The position numbers were made by a program, and so were the translations under genes. Positions 51,992-61,244 of a DNA stretch of 64,000 nucleotides are shown here, in pieces. The stretch spans positions 10,543 through 74,542 of the forward strand of contig DATJTE010000180.1 of the NCBI GenBank assembly GCA_035503715.1, written 5' to 3'. The stretch is from OAS926 sp035503715 (GTDB taxonomy: Bacteria; Pseudomonadota; Alphaproteobacteria; Rhizobiales; Rhizobiaceae). The notes beneath the pieces were generated by a model. It was not told the origin of the DNA. It saw only the letters and a list, made by a program, of their open reading frames with translations, and did not search any database. The first letter of the stretch is position 1, and every line of letters begins with the position of its first letter.

Positions 51992-54481
51992 ATGGTCGAC
52001 ATCAGGGTTTTCGGCGAAGTCGAGAATGTTGTCCGCGACCGGCTGAAGCGAACCCACAACAAGATCGAAAACTCGCTCGCCCATATCGCCGCCGGCAACC
52101 CGCTTGCGGCGGAGTCCGACACGACGCGGCGGCTGGACAGGCTGCAGACCAAAGCCTCGCTCAGCCGCGAGGAAGCGATGATGATCTCGGCCGCGATCGA
52201 CATGGCGGCCGACCGGGAAACAGCGAAGCCGAGCGCGAAAGCCGAGAAAGCGCCGGGACCGGAGGCGATCCGCGGCGCCACACTCGATTTTGTCGGCGTG
52301 GCGTTCCTGGAACGCGGCAGGCGCGCGGCGGACGCCGTCGGCCGCATCGCGTTCATGAACGGCGGACCGCAAGGAACGGGCTTCCTGGTGGCGCCGCGGC
52401 TTCTGCTCACCAACCATCACGTCATTCAGTCGGTGGCGGAAGCGAAACGCTTCCAGGTGCAGTTCGACTATGAGTACGACCGCTACAATCGCGTCAGGAG
52501 CCCGAGCGCCTTTTTCCTCGATCCGGACTATTGCTTCATCACCGACGGGATCGAAGGTCTCGACTATACGCTGATCGGCATCGGCGAGCAGCGCGCGGGC
52601 GAGAGGCAACTGCGAGACTTCGGCTTCCTGCCGCTATCGGATACCGGCGACAAGCATATGCTGGGCGAGATCGCCAACGTGATCCAGCATCCCGACGGCC
52701 GCTACAAGGAGATCGTGCTGCGTGAGAACCATCTGGTGGCGCGCGACGATACGCTGGAGGTGCTGCATTACGTTGCCGACACGGAGCAGGGTTCGTCCGG
52801 TTCGCCGGTGTTCAACAATGAGTGGGAGCCGATCGCGCTGCACCACTGGGCCGGACCGTTCCGCGAAGTGATGGGGGTCAGCGGCAAGGCGCTGATGCGC
52901 GAGATCAATGAAGGCATCCGCATCAGCGCGATCGTCAAGGATCTGCGCGCGCGGCGGCTGGCGGGCAAAAGCGCCGCGGCGGCAAGACAGGCGCTGGCGC
53001 TCTGGGACAGCATCGAGAAGCGCGGCGGCAATGCGGTGACGACGGGCGGCGGCGAGGATCTCGGGCCGGGCCAAGGCTACGGCGCGAGCGGTTCGGGCAT
53101 GCGGCAGAACGCCGACGGTTCGGTGACGTGGACATTCCCAGTGGAGATCAGCGTGCGCGCGCCGTTGATCGCGCCGCCCGTTATCGTGAGTACGGTGGTG
53201 GATGAGGTCGCCATCGAGGAGCGGCCGCGCGGCCTGATTTCCGCCGAGGCCGCGACGTGGAAGACGGAGAATTTCGACGACCGCGGCGGTTATGAGCCGG
53301 GCTTCGTGCCGGGGTCCGTCATTCCGCTGCCGGATCATTCGGGCGCGGCGTGGCGGGCGGCGAAGAACCAGCTCGCTTTGCCCGGCGACGATCCGCACGA
53401 GCTGCGCTACCACCATTTCTCGCTGGTGATGAATGCCGAGCGGCGGCTCGCCTATTTCACCGCCGTCAACATCGACGGTTCGCGCATCAAGGCAGTGAAC
53501 CGCGACGACAAGACGGTGATCGACGATCCGACGCTGAACGAACTCGGCGTGGAATCGATCGGCTTCGAAGGCGCGGAAGCGAGCGACGATTTCCGGCCCG
53601 ACCGGCGCATCCTGCCCGAAGAGCAGATGAACCGGACCTTCTACGAGAAGCAGATCGTGGCGGGTTTTCCCGATCCGCAATCGAAGGAGCGCATCGCGCG
53701 CATCTTCCAGAAGGGCCACATCATCCTGCGCGGCGATCCGGCCTGGGGCACAGACACGGAAGCGCTTGCCGCCGAACGCGACACGTTCTTCTACACCAAT
53801 GCGGCGCCGCAGGTCGGCTTCTTCAACCAGGGCAGCGCGCTCAACCGGCCGGGCTCGAAGGGCAAGCTGCGCTGGCGCGCGGTCGAAACCTATGTGCTGA
53901 GAAACGCGGTCACGATGAAGAGCCGCGTCAGCGTCTTTGCCGGGCCGGTGTTCGACGACGCGACCGACCCGCCGTACCGCTTCGAAGCCCAGGTGCCCAT
54001 GCGCTTCTGGAAGATCGCGCTGTGGAACGATGGCGATGCGCTGCGTTCGATCGCGCTGCTCGCCGACCAGCGGCCGGTGATCGAGGTGATGCCGGAGGCA
54101 ATCGTCGGGCAGCCGGAAGCGTTCGGCGACGAAGACGAACTGGCGCGCGTGTCGGAGTTCCTGACGACGGTGACGGAGATCGAGGCGCTCACTGGGCTCG
54201 ATTTCGGCGCGAATGTGCGGGAGGCCGATATCCGCGCGGGTTCCGAAACGACACGGCGCAGACCGGCGCAAACGCTCGAGCCGGGGGATTTGACGAAGAA
54301 GAGTAAGCGGCCAAAGGCGAATGCCAAGACAAAGACCGCGGCTGCGAAGGCCAGCAAAACGCCGGCGAAGAAGGCGGCGAAAAGGCCGTCGAAGAAGGTT
54401 GCCGCGGCGAAGATCAGCAAGGCGCCGGCGAAGAAGGCTGTGAAGAAGCCGGCCCGGCGAAAAGCGGCGAAGAAGCGGTAA
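51992..54481 (+). CDS. fusion of a trypsin-like serine protease and a DNA/RNA non-specific endonuclease
   Basis: An 829-residue cytoplasmic-looking protein (no signal peptide). Residues 1-75 are helical (NVVRDRLKRTHNKIENSLAH). Residues 100-315 form a V8/trypsin-like protease with His143 (LLTNHHVIQ), Asp191 (GLDYTLIGIG) and Ser269 (GSSGSPVFNNEWEPIALHHW). Residues 320-430 are a linker with a beta segment. Residues 440-725 form an NucA/Serratia-type nuclease with His576 (FQKGHIILRGDPAWG), TNAAPQ, Asn612 (FFNQGS) and Glu632 (WRAVETYV). The last 60 residues are Lys/Ala/Pro-rich like histone H1 tails, likely binding DNA. AGGGGAG precedes the ATG at 51992. Both active sites appear intact. Confidence 0.88.
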   Translation: MVDIRVFGEVENVVRDRLKRTHNKIENSLAHIAAGNPLAAESDTTRRLDRLQTKASLSREEAMMISAAIDMAADRETAKPSAKAEKAPGPEAIRGATLDFVGVAFLERGRRAADAVGRIAFMNGGPQGTGFLVAPRLLLTNHHVIQSVAEAKRFQVQFDYEYDRYNRVRSPSAFFLDPDYCFITDGIEGLDYTLIGIGEQRAGERQLRDFGFLPLSDTGDKHMLGEIANVIQHPDGRYKEIVLRENHLVARDDTLEVLHYVADTEQGSSGSPVFNNEWEPIALHHWAGPFREVMGVSGKALMREINEGIRISAIVKDLRARRLAGKSAAAARQALALWDSIEKRGGNAVTTGGGEDLGPGQGYGASGSGMRQNADGSVTWTFPVEISVRAPLIAPPVIVSTVVDEVAIEERPRGLISAEAATWKTENFDDRGGYEPGFVPGSVIPLPDHSGAAWRAAKNQLALPGDDPHELRYHHFSLVMNAERRLAYFTAVNIDGSRIKAVNRDDKTVIDDPTLNELGVESIGFEGAEASDDFRPDRRILPEEQMNRTFYEKQIVAGFPDPQSKERIARIFQKGHIILRGDPAWGTDTEALAAERDTFFYTNAAPQVGFFNQGSALNRPGSKGKLRWRAVETYVLRNAVTMKSRVSVFAGPVFDDATDPPYRFEAQVPMRFWKIALWNDGDALRSIALLADQRPVIEVMPEAIVGQPEAFGDEDELARVSEFLTTVTEIEALTGLDFGANVREADIRAGSETTRRRPAQTLEPGDLTKKSKRPKANAKTKTAAAKASKTPAKKAAKRPSKKVAAAKISKAPAKKAVKKPARRKAAKKR

Positions 54482-54490
54482 GATCATCGG

Positions 54491-54525
54491 AGAGGGGCTT
54501 AGCCTTCAAAGCCCCTCTCTTGCGA
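54491..54525 (+). terminator. hairpin terminator after the protease-endonuclease gene
   Basis: AGAGGGGCTT (54491-54500) pairs with AAGCCCCTCT (54509-54518) over an eight-base loop; the T-run downstream is weak. Confidence 0.65.
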
Positions 54526-54589
54526 TTTCTAGCGCTTAGCTCGTTTCACGGCGCGATCGCGCCTACTCGCTAAGACGCTGAAATCGCTT

Positions 54590-54616
54590 TCTCCCCCTCA
54601 AGGGGGGAGATAGGCC
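54590..54616. repeat. short palindromic repeat fragment, type B
   Basis: CTCCCCCTCAAGGGGGGAG resembles the second hairpin of the type B repeats but lacks the first. Confidence 0.5.
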
Positions 54617-54715
54617 GCGTCGATCTCCGACCCCTACGGCTGTTGATTTCAGGCCGGACGAATGGCATGCGAACCGTCCGGCAGACGGCAAGAGCTGCGG
54701 ACTGAGGGACCGGAC

Positions 54716-55642
54716 GTGGCAAGTGCCGACACTGCGATAAGGCAAACGGCGAGCGGTTCGGTGCTCGGGCTGATGCTGATCTGCTCGTTGCTGTGGGCGA
54801 CGGCGTTTCCGTTGATGAAGCTGATCGGCGCGGACCTGTCGCCGCTGGCGCTCAATGCATTGCGCGGAACGATGGGGTGCGTCCTGCTCGGCCTGTTCCT
54901 TCTCGCGAAACGGCAAAGCGTTCTGCCGAAAGGGCGGGAATGGCTCGACTGGATGGTGCTCGGCATCTTCCAGGGGCTGATCCCGAATGTGCTGACGGCC
55001 TATGCGCTGCTCACCATCACGACCGGGCTGTCGTCGATGATCCAGGCCTCGACGCCGCTGATCGTCGCGCTGGTCGCGCATTTCCTCTTCGCCGACGAGC
55101 GGCTGACGCCGCTGCGCGCGGTGGGCGTGCTGACCGGCTTCGCCGGCATAGCGCTGCTGATCGGGCCGGCGGCGTTCGGCGTCGGCGCGGCCGATTTCAA
55201 CGGCACGATCGCCATGGCGATCACCGCGGCGAGCTATGCGATCGGCAACCTCTACATTCGCGGCATTCCGGACGCCAATCCGACGCGGCTGGCGTTCGGG
55301 CAGCAGACATTCTCGGGACTGCCGTCGCTGGCGTTCCTGCTGGCTTGGAGCGGGACCGCCGCGTTTGCCGGCGTGCAACAGCATCTGTGGGAAGTGCTGG
55401 CGCTCGGCTTCGTCTCCACCGCGATCCCGATCCTGCTCTACATGCATATCCTGAAGCGCGCCGGGCCGACGCTGGGATCGATGAACGGCTATCTCGTGCC
55501 GGTGTGGACGATCCTGATCGGCGTGACGCTGCTCCATGAAACCGTGCTGCCGCGCGAAATCCTCGGCGGCGTCGTGATCTTCGCCGGCATCACGATCGTC
55601 TCGGTCGCGCGACGGCGGGCGTTGCGGGCCGCGACCGGCTAG
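54716..55642 (+). CDS. EamA/DMT family transporter
   Basis: A 10-helix drug/metabolite transporter with two EamA halves: LLWATAFPLMKLIGADLSP and VGVLTGFAGIALLIGP in the first, AASYAIGNLYIRGIPDANPT and LGSMNGYLVPVWTILIGVTL in the second. Members export amino acids, metabolites or drugs; the substrate is not known. GTG at 54716 has GAGGGA upstream; ATG at 54662 would add 18 residues with Cys/Arg content that does not fit. The tail is basic. The MttB-family gene follows in the same direction, 100 bases on. Confidence 0.88.
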   Translation: MASADTAIRQTASGSVLGLMLICSLLWATAFPLMKLIGADLSPLALNALRGTMGCVLLGLFLLAKRQSVLPKGREWLDWMVLGIFQGLIPNVLTAYALLTITTGLSSMIQASTPLIVALVAHFLFADERLTPLRAVGVLTGFAGIALLIGPAAFGVGAADFNGTIAMAITAASYAIGNLYIRGIPDANPTRLAFGQQTFSGLPSLAFLLAWSGTAAFAGVQQHLWEVLALGFVSTAIPILLYMHILKRAGPTLGSMNGYLVPVWTILIGVTLLHETVLPREILGGVVIFAGITIVSVARRRALRAATG

Positions 55643-55741
55643 GGCCAAATTCTGACGTTCCATGTCGTGTGCGTCTTGGCGCGAAGCCAGGCCAAAGCCG
55701 AACCTCCGCCAACGCGACGATCGCCGCGCAGTGGAGGCCGC

Positions 55742-57283
55742 ATGGACACCGCAGTCAGGCGCAGGCAAGGCCGCAGGACGCATGAGACGCCAAGGACCAG
55801 CGCGCCGCGCACGCTGAAGTACCGCCATCTGGTCAATCCGCTGATCCGCCAGCCCGCACTCTCCGACGACCGCATCGAGGCGCTGCACGAGACCGCGCTG
55901 AAGGTGCTGGAGGAACTCGGCATCCGGGTGCTCAATGCCGAGGCGCGCGACATCTATCGCGCGGCGAATGCTGAGGTCGATGAAGAGAGCCATTTGGTGA
56001 AGATCGACCGCGCGCTGGTGGCGAATGCGCTGGCGAGCGCGCCGAAGATTTTCGACATGCCGGGCGGATCGCCGGACAGGACAGTGACGATGGGCGGCGA
56101 TCATTGCGCCTTCGTTTGCGTCGGCGGGCCGCCGAACATTTCCGATCTCGATCGCGGCAAGCGCACCGGCACGCTCGAAGATTGCAGGAACATCATCAAG
56201 CTCAGCCAGGATTTCGACGTCATCCATCTGCTCTCGCCGAATGTCGAGGCGCTGGATGTGCCGCTGAATGTCCGGCATCTGGAGGTCACGGCTGCGCAGA
56301 TCCTGCTCGGCGACAAGCCGTTGTTCATCTATTCGCGCGGCAAGCCGCAGGTGGCCGACGCGCTGGAGATGGTGCGGCTGGGGCGAGGCCTGAGCCAGAC
56401 GGAGTTCGAGGCGGCGCCGTATTGCTATACGGTGATCAACACCAACTCACCGCGTCAGCTCGACATACCGATGTGCCAGGGCATCATCGATTTCGCCCGC
56501 GCCGGGCAGGTGTCGGTGATCACGCCGTTCACGCTGTCGGGCGCGATGGCACCGGTGACGATCGCCGGCGCGCTGGCGCTGCAACATGCGGAGGCGCTGG
56601 CCGGAATCGTGCTGGCGCAGCTCGCGCGGCCGGGCGCGCCGGTGGTCTACGGCTCGTTCACGTCGAACGTCGACATGAAGTCCGGCTCGCCGGCCTTCGG
56701 CACGCCGGAGTTCATCAAGGGCGCGTTCGGCGCGGGACAGCTTGCGCGGCATATCGGCCTGCCGTGGCGCGGTTCGGCGGCGACGGCGTCGAACATGCCC
56801 GACCAGCAGTCAGTCTACGAGTTCCTGTTCTCGGCCTGGGGTTCGATCCTCGGCGGCGTCAACATGATGATCCACTCCGCCGGCTGGCTCGAGGGCGGGC
56901 TGACGGCGTCGATGGAAAAATTCATCCTCGACATCGAGATGCTGCAGGCCTTCGCCGAGATTTTTCAGCCGCTCGACGGGTCGGATGCGGAGATCGGTTT
57001 CGACGCGCTGAAGGAAGTGGATCCAGGCGGGCATTTCTTCGCCGCGCAGCATACGATGGCGCGCTACCAGGACGCCTTCTACACGCCGCTTGTTTCGGAC
57101 TGGCGCAACTATGGCCAGTGGAGAGATGACGGCGCCAAGAGCGCCGGCGAGCGCGCCAACGCGATCTGGAAGGATCGGCTCGCGAAGTTCGAGCCGCCGG
57201 AGCTGGACATAGCGCGGCGCGCGGCGATCAAGGAATTCGTCGCACGACGAACGCGGGAAGGCGGCGCGCTGCCGGAATCGTAG
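55742..57283 (+). CDS. trimethylamine methyltransferase (MttB) superfamily protein
   Basis: A 513-residue TIM-barrel protein of the MttB family. Signature blocks include LVNPLIRQPALSDDRIEALH at the N-terminus, MGGDHCAFVCVGGPPNISDL, PSVTPFTLSGAMAPVTIAG-like ITPFTLSGAMAPVTIAGALA, VVYGSFTSNVDMKSGSPAFG and GGHFFAAQHTMARYQDAFYT. No in-frame amber codon interrupts it, so it is the non-pyrrolysine type, whose studied members move methyl groups from quaternary amines such as glycine betaine to corrinoid proteins. No corrinoid protein gene lies nearby. GGAGG precedes the ATG at 55742. Confidence 0.88.
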   Translation: MDTAVRRRQGRRTHETPRTSAPRTLKYRHLVNPLIRQPALSDDRIEALHETALKVLEELGIRVLNAEARDIYRAANAEVDEESHLVKIDRALVANALASAPKIFDMPGGSPDRTVTMGGDHCAFVCVGGPPNISDLDRGKRTGTLEDCRNIIKLSQDFDVIHLLSPNVEALDVPLNVRHLEVTAAQILLGDKPLFIYSRGKPQVADALEMVRLGRGLSQTEFEAAPYCYTVINTNSPRQLDIPMCQGIIDFARAGQVSVITPFTLSGAMAPVTIAGALALQHAEALAGIVLAQLARPGAPVVYGSFTSNVDMKSGSPAFGTPEFIKGAFGAGQLARHIGLPWRGSAATASNMPDQQSVYEFLFSAWGSILGGVNMMIHSAGWLEGGLTASMEKFILDIEMLQAFAEIFQPLDGSDAEIGFDALKEVDPGGHFFAAQHTMARYQDAFYTPLVSDWRNYGQWRDDGAKSAGERANAIWKDRLAKFEPPELDIARRAAIKEFVARRTREGGALPES

Positions 57284-57297
57284 GCTCGCTACCGGTC

Positions 57298-57355
57298 GAC
57301 ACCCCCACCCGGACGCCTACGCCGTCCGACCTCCCCTCAAGGGGGAGGTAGCCGC
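57298..57355. repeat. palindromic intergenic repeat, type B
   Basis: CACCCCCACCCGGACGCCTA then CCTCCCCTCAAGGGGGAGGTAG; first stem altered (GGACGCCTACGCCGTCC) but same plan as the other type B copies. Confidence 0.7.
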
Positions 57356-57431
57356 GGCGCGCTAGATATCTGCTCCTCTTGCCCTAATTTTAGCGCTCTG
57401 AAATGATCGCGGGGCGATAAGGATTCGGCCG

Positions 57432-58052
57432 ATGCGGTTTTTCGCATGGTTCGCCGTCGCGCTGCCGGTCCTGCTGGCGGCGATGGGAACAGCGTCCGCT
57501 TTCATGATCTATCCGGACCGCGACAATCCCGACGCGCTGATCGTACTGATCGAGCAGACCTATGGCGATCTGGTCGAGTTCCGCATGCTGCCCAAGCCGT
57601 ACGATACGGTGGTGCAGACCGCGCAAGGGCCGGACACGTTTTCCTTCCGCTGGAAGTATGCGCGCGAACCGCAGCACGGCATGGCCTTTCTCACCGTCGA
57701 CGAGGACGGGCTCGGCGTCGTCGAGTTCCAGTTCTGGGGCGAGGGGCTGAAAGATGGCGACACGCTCGCCGCCGCGGCGGTGCTGGTCGACAAGGACGCC
57801 AAGCCGCTGCATGCCTTTTACGCGAAGGCGGATTTCGTGGGTATGTCCTTTCCGGACGGGCGCGACCGGCATCAGGTGCGGCTCTTCGCCGAGCACGAGC
57901 CCGACTGGTGGAGCCGCGTCGACGGAATCGCCTTCTTCTATATGAAATATTTCGCGCAGCAGCGTCCGGATGAGGCGGGCGTGTGGGAGTCGATGGAGCG
58001 CGCGGTGCTGTTCTTCACCAAGGGCGCCGCAAGTCCATCAGAGCGGGGATAG
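57432..58052 (+). CDS. secreted protein of unknown function
   Basis: A 206-residue protein with signal peptide MRFFAWFAVALPVLLAAMGT (cleavage near ASAF) and a beta-rich body (FSFRWKYAREPQHGMAFLTV, FQFWGEGLKDGDTLAAAAVL, WWSRVDGIAFFYMKYFAQQR). No cysteines and no recognised domain. The upstream gap contains a repeat and AT-rich promoter-like sequence (57360-57415). The small basic protein gene follows 77 bases on. Confidence 0.65.
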   Translation: MRFFAWFAVALPVLLAAMGTASAFMIYPDRDNPDALIVLIEQTYGDLVEFRMLPKPYDTVVQTAQGPDTFSFRWKYAREPQHGMAFLTVDEDGLGVVEFQFWGEGLKDGDTLAAAAVLVDKDAKPLHAFYAKADFVGMSFPDGRDRHQVRLFAEHEPDWWSRVDGIAFFYMKYFAQQRPDEAGVWESMERAVLFFTKGAASPSERG

Positions 58053-58129
58053 GCGGCGCGGGAACGAGGCGCGGTGTGTCGCGTTTCAGGGGTAGGCCGC
58101 GATTGGTGGCCCGACCCAGGAGATGCGAG

Positions 58130-58315
58130 ATGGGCGTCAAAGAAGCACCGACCGCCAGAGGCCGGGATTCATCGACCGGCCTGCACCGGTCCGCCGCCAA
58201 GGAAGAACGCAAGGTGGAGCGCCAGAAAGGCAGCGATCTGAAGAAGGGCGAGAAGCGCTTCGAGGAACGCTCGAAAAGCTCGGATGGAAAGAGCGCCGGC
58301 ACCAAGCAGCGTTAG
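58130..58315 (+). CDS. small basic charged protein of unknown function (61 aa)
   Basis: MGVKEAPTARGRDSSTGLHR then SAAKEERKVERQKGSDLKKG and a KSSDGKSAGTKQR tail: very high Lys/Arg/Glu content, probably disordered. CAGGAG lies 7 bases before the ATG at 58130, supporting a real small gene. It resembles the 61-residue protein at 27807-27992 in size and charge though not in sequence. No family recognised. Confidence 0.55.
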   Translation: MGVKEAPTARGRDSSTGLHRSAAKEERKVERQKGSDLKKGEKRFEERSKSSDGKSAGTKQR

Positions 58316-58478
58316 CGCTGAATGCCAAGCATCTGAAAAGCCGTGCGTTTCACGCACAGCTTTCTGCCCCGCCCTGCCACCAAAAAGCCTGTGACTTGGC
58401 GCAACCATTCGGATAGTTGTTTCTTAATCTGCACGGCCTGGAGCCGCAGAACCGTGGTCTGGTGAACGAGGGAACGCC

Positions 58479-59414
58479 ATGCGCTGGAGAGGTCGCCGCG
58501 AAAGCAGCAATGTCGAGGATACGCGCGGAAGCGGCGGTGGCGGCGGCTTTCGCATGCCAGGCGGTTTCGGGCGCAGCCCGGGCGGCGGCGGCATCCGGAT
58601 CCCGACCGGCGGCCGTTCCGGCGGGCTGTCGATCTCAACGATCATCATTCTCGTCGTGCTGTTCTTCGCGCTGAGAGCCTGCGGCATCGATCCGCTCGAC
58701 ATGCTGGCCGGCGGCGGTGGCGGCGTTCCTGGCGGCGGCGGGCAGATCGTCGAGCAGGAAGACGGCACGCAGGCCAATGACGAGATGAAGCAGTTCGTCG
58801 GCGTCGTGCTGGCCGAGACCGAGGATGTCTGGAACGGCATCTTCCAGGCGGAGGGCTCGCAATACAAGGAGCCGACGCTGAGGCTGTTCAGCGGACAGGT
58901 GCAGTCGGCATGCGGCTTCGCCTCTTCGGCGGCCGGTCCGTTCTATTGCCCGGGCGACCAGAAGGTCTATCTCGACACGACGTTCTTCGATCAGCTCGAC
59001 CGGCAGTTCGGCGCGTCGGGCGATTTTGCGCAGGCCTATGTGATCGCGCATGAGGTTGGCCACCACGTGCAGAACCTGATCGGCGTGCTGCCGAAGTTCA
59101 ACCAGATGCGCCAGCAGATGAGCGAGACCGAGGCGAACCAGATGTCGATCCGCGTCGAGTTGCAGGCCGACTGTTTTGCCGGCGTATGGGCGCATTTCAC
59201 CGACCAGAAGGGCTTGCTCGAACAAGGCGATGCGGAAGAAGCGCTAAACGCCGCGCAGCAGATCGGTGACGACACGCTGCAGAAGAAGATGCAGGGTTAC
59301 GTCGTGCCGGAAAGCTTCAACCACGGCACGTCGCAGCAGCGCCAGACCTGGTTTGCGAAAGGCTTCCAGAGCGGGCGACTGGCAGATTGCGATACCTTCA
59401 ACAACCCGGTCTAG
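58479..59414 (+). CDS. neutral zinc metallopeptidase, YpfJ family
   Basis: A 311-residue membrane-anchored protein: a Gly/Arg-rich cytoplasmic region (residues 1-50), one transmembrane helix (about 50-66, STIIILVVLFFALRACG), a Gly-rich linker and a periplasmic domain with the zinc motif His191-Glu192-Val-Gly-His195 (AYVIAHEVGHHVQNL) and a downstream Glu/Asp region VELQADCFAGVW. This is the predicted neutral metallopeptidase family (YpfJ). The substrate is unknown. GAACGAGGGA precedes the ATG. Confidence 0.92.
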   Translation: MRWRGRRESSNVEDTRGSGGGGGFRMPGGFGRSPGGGGIRIPTGGRSGGLSISTIIILVVLFFALRACGIDPLDMLAGGGGGVPGGGGQIVEQEDGTQANDEMKQFVGVVLAETEDVWNGIFQAEGSQYKEPTLRLFSGQVQSACGFASSAAGPFYCPGDQKVYLDTTFFDQLDRQFGASGDFAQAYVIAHEVGHHVQNLIGVLPKFNQMRQQMSETEANQMSIRVELQADCFAGVWAHFTDQKGLLEQGDAEEALNAAQQIGDDTLQKKMQGYVVPESFNHGTSQQRQTWFAKGFQSGRLADCDTFNNPV

Positions 59415-59573
59415 GATTCAGGTGAGGCTGGTCTGACCTGAACCCGGCTGGGCCTTCCAAAGGTAAAAGAAGGTAAAAAAGCACGCGCAAATGCGAGTTG
59501 GGCGCTTAGACCGGGCTTAAGCGGCGGCTGCTAGCGTGGCCCCTGGAAAATTGCGTTTCCGGGGTCTTGGGCA

Positions 59574-61184
59574 ATGCGCACGCAGCTTGCAGCGTTCCGC
59601 GCGGATAAGCGCGGCAATTTCGGCATTCTATCCGCAATCATGGCGGTTCCGCTGGTAATGAGCGCCGGCCTGGCGCTCGACCTGTCGACCATTTCGCGCA
59701 CGCGCGCCGAACTTCAAAGCGCGATGGACGCGGCAGCGCTTGCGGTGGCGCGCGAAGGCAAGGACATTTCCGACGCGCAGGCGAAAGACATCGCCGACCG
59801 CTTCCTCGACGATAACTTCAACCCGGCTTACACGAAGCTGTCGGTCGTACGCGATGGGACGGCATTCAAGGTCACGGCCGACACCAAGGCCAATTTGGCC
59901 TTCGGTGCGCTGTTCGGTTACGACGACTGGGACGTCGGCGCCGCGTCGACCGCCGATCTTGCCTATGCCGACTACGAGATCGCGCTGGTGCTCGACACGA
60001 CCGGTTCGATGGCCGGCGGCAAGCTGCAATCCATGAAAGACGCCGTGATCGGCATGATCGAGACCATGGAATTGCAGGTGAAGCACGAGGAGAACCTGAA
60101 GTTCGCCATGGTTCCGTTCGCCACCTACGTCAATGTCGGAGCGGGTTTCGGCCCGAGCTTCGACAAGGACGGCAAGCAGGTGAAGGGCACCGGCGCCGCG
60201 TGGCTGGATCTCGAGGGCAAGGCGACCATGCCGCAGTCCGAGCTCGATACCGGCGCCAGCCGCTTCCAGCTCTACAACAATTTCGGCGTCGCCTGGCCGG
60301 GCTGCGTGGAAACCCGCTACGGCAAGACCTACGCCACCGACGATACGGCCGCGGACGTGGGCAATCCCGAAACGCTTTTCGTGCCGGCCTTCGCGATCGA
60401 TGAACCGGACAAGGGCTTCAGCAACAGCTATCTGAAATCCTCGGCCAAGCCGAACGTGAAAACGAAAGACGAGCAGGAGAAGCGCTGGGCCAAATACGGC
60501 GTCAAGGTGGATGCCAGCGGCAAGCCCGAGAAAGGCGGCCTGCTCAACGAGCTGCTTGTTCCGATTACGGAGCTGCTCTTCGGCAAAGGCAAGGCGAAGA
60601 AGATCAGATATGACGGCACAGACGGCAAAGGCCCGGACAATGGCTGCGACGTGCAGCCGATCAGCCCGCTCAACTCCGACTACGACACGTTGGTGAAGAA
60701 GGTGAAGTCGCTGCAGGCGAACGGCACAACCAACATCATGGAGGGCGTCGCCTGGGGTCTGCGTGTTCTGTCACCCGGCGAGCCGTTCACCGAAACCATG
60801 AGCGCAAAGCATGATGTCGAACGCGTTATGGTCGTGCTGACAGACGGCTCCAACGTGTTCGGCAACAGCGGCAACGCGCTCGGCTCGTCCTATTCGAGTT
60901 TCGGCTATCTGGTCGATGGACGTCTCGGCATCACCGGCGGCGGCGCGGGCGCGACCAACGCGCTGATGAACGAGCGCACGCTGGCTGCCTGCACGAATGC
61001 GAAGGAGCAGGGCATCACCGTCTATACAATCCGGCTGGAGGAGCCGAACGTCGCGACCGGCGAGATGCTCAAGCAATGCGCCACCGACGAGGCGCATTAT
61101 TTCGACGTGCCGAGCCGCAAGCAGCTTGACGACGCCTTCGCCAAGATCGGCGAGAGGATCGTGAAGGTGAGACTGGCGTCGTGA
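59574..61184 (+). CDS. TadG-like pilus-assembly protein with von Willebrand factor A domain
   Basis: A 536-residue protein with an N-terminal TadE/TadG-type membrane anchor (DKRGNFGILSAIMAVPLVMSAGLALD, about residues 11-37, split by the pattern seen in Flp pilus minor proteins), a helical stalk, and a vWA domain starting near residue 134 with the MIDAS Asp141-x-Thr-Gly-Ser (DTTGSMAGGKLQSM) and later VVLTDGSNVFG. It probably acts at the cell surface in adhesion or tight-adherence pili, but no tad/cpa genes are in the window. Upstream lies a direct repeat AAGGTAAAA. Confidence 0.88.
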   Translation: MRTQLAAFRADKRGNFGILSAIMAVPLVMSAGLALDLSTISRTRAELQSAMDAAALAVAREGKDISDAQAKDIADRFLDDNFNPAYTKLSVVRDGTAFKVTADTKANLAFGALFGYDDWDVGAASTADLAYADYEIALVLDTTGSMAGGKLQSMKDAVIGMIETMELQVKHEENLKFAMVPFATYVNVGAGFGPSFDKDGKQVKGTGAAWLDLEGKATMPQSELDTGASRFQLYNNFGVAWPGCVETRYGKTYATDDTAADVGNPETLFVPAFAIDEPDKGFSNSYLKSSAKPNVKTKDEQEKRWAKYGVKVDASGKPEKGGLLNELLVPITELLFGKGKAKKIRYDGTDGKGPDNGCDVQPISPLNSDYDTLVKKVKSLQANGTTNIMEGVAWGLRVLSPGEPFTETMSAKHDVERVMVVLTDGSNVFGNSGNALGSSYSSFGYLVDGRLGITGGGAGATNALMNERTLAACTNAKEQGITVYTIRLEEPNVATGEMLKQCATDEAHYFDVPSRKQLDDAFAKIGERIVKVRLAS

Positions 61185-61240
61185 CCCCCACCCGGCGCGC
61201 TATGCGCGCCGACCTCCCCACAAGGGGGAGGTAGGAAGCA
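61183..61240. repeat. palindromic intergenic repeat, type B
   Basis: CCCCCACCCGGCGCGCTATG then GCGCGCCGACC and CTCCCCACAAGGGGGAGGTAG; same plan as the other type B copies. It separates the convergent vWA and carA genes. Confidence 0.75.
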
Positions 61241-61244
61241 GGCG

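Noticed and set aside
52634..54487. 617-residue reading frame antisense to the protease-endonuclease gene
   Set aside because: Arg/His/Leu-rich antisense shadow; no domain and no ribosome site, whereas the sense protein has two intact catalytic domains.
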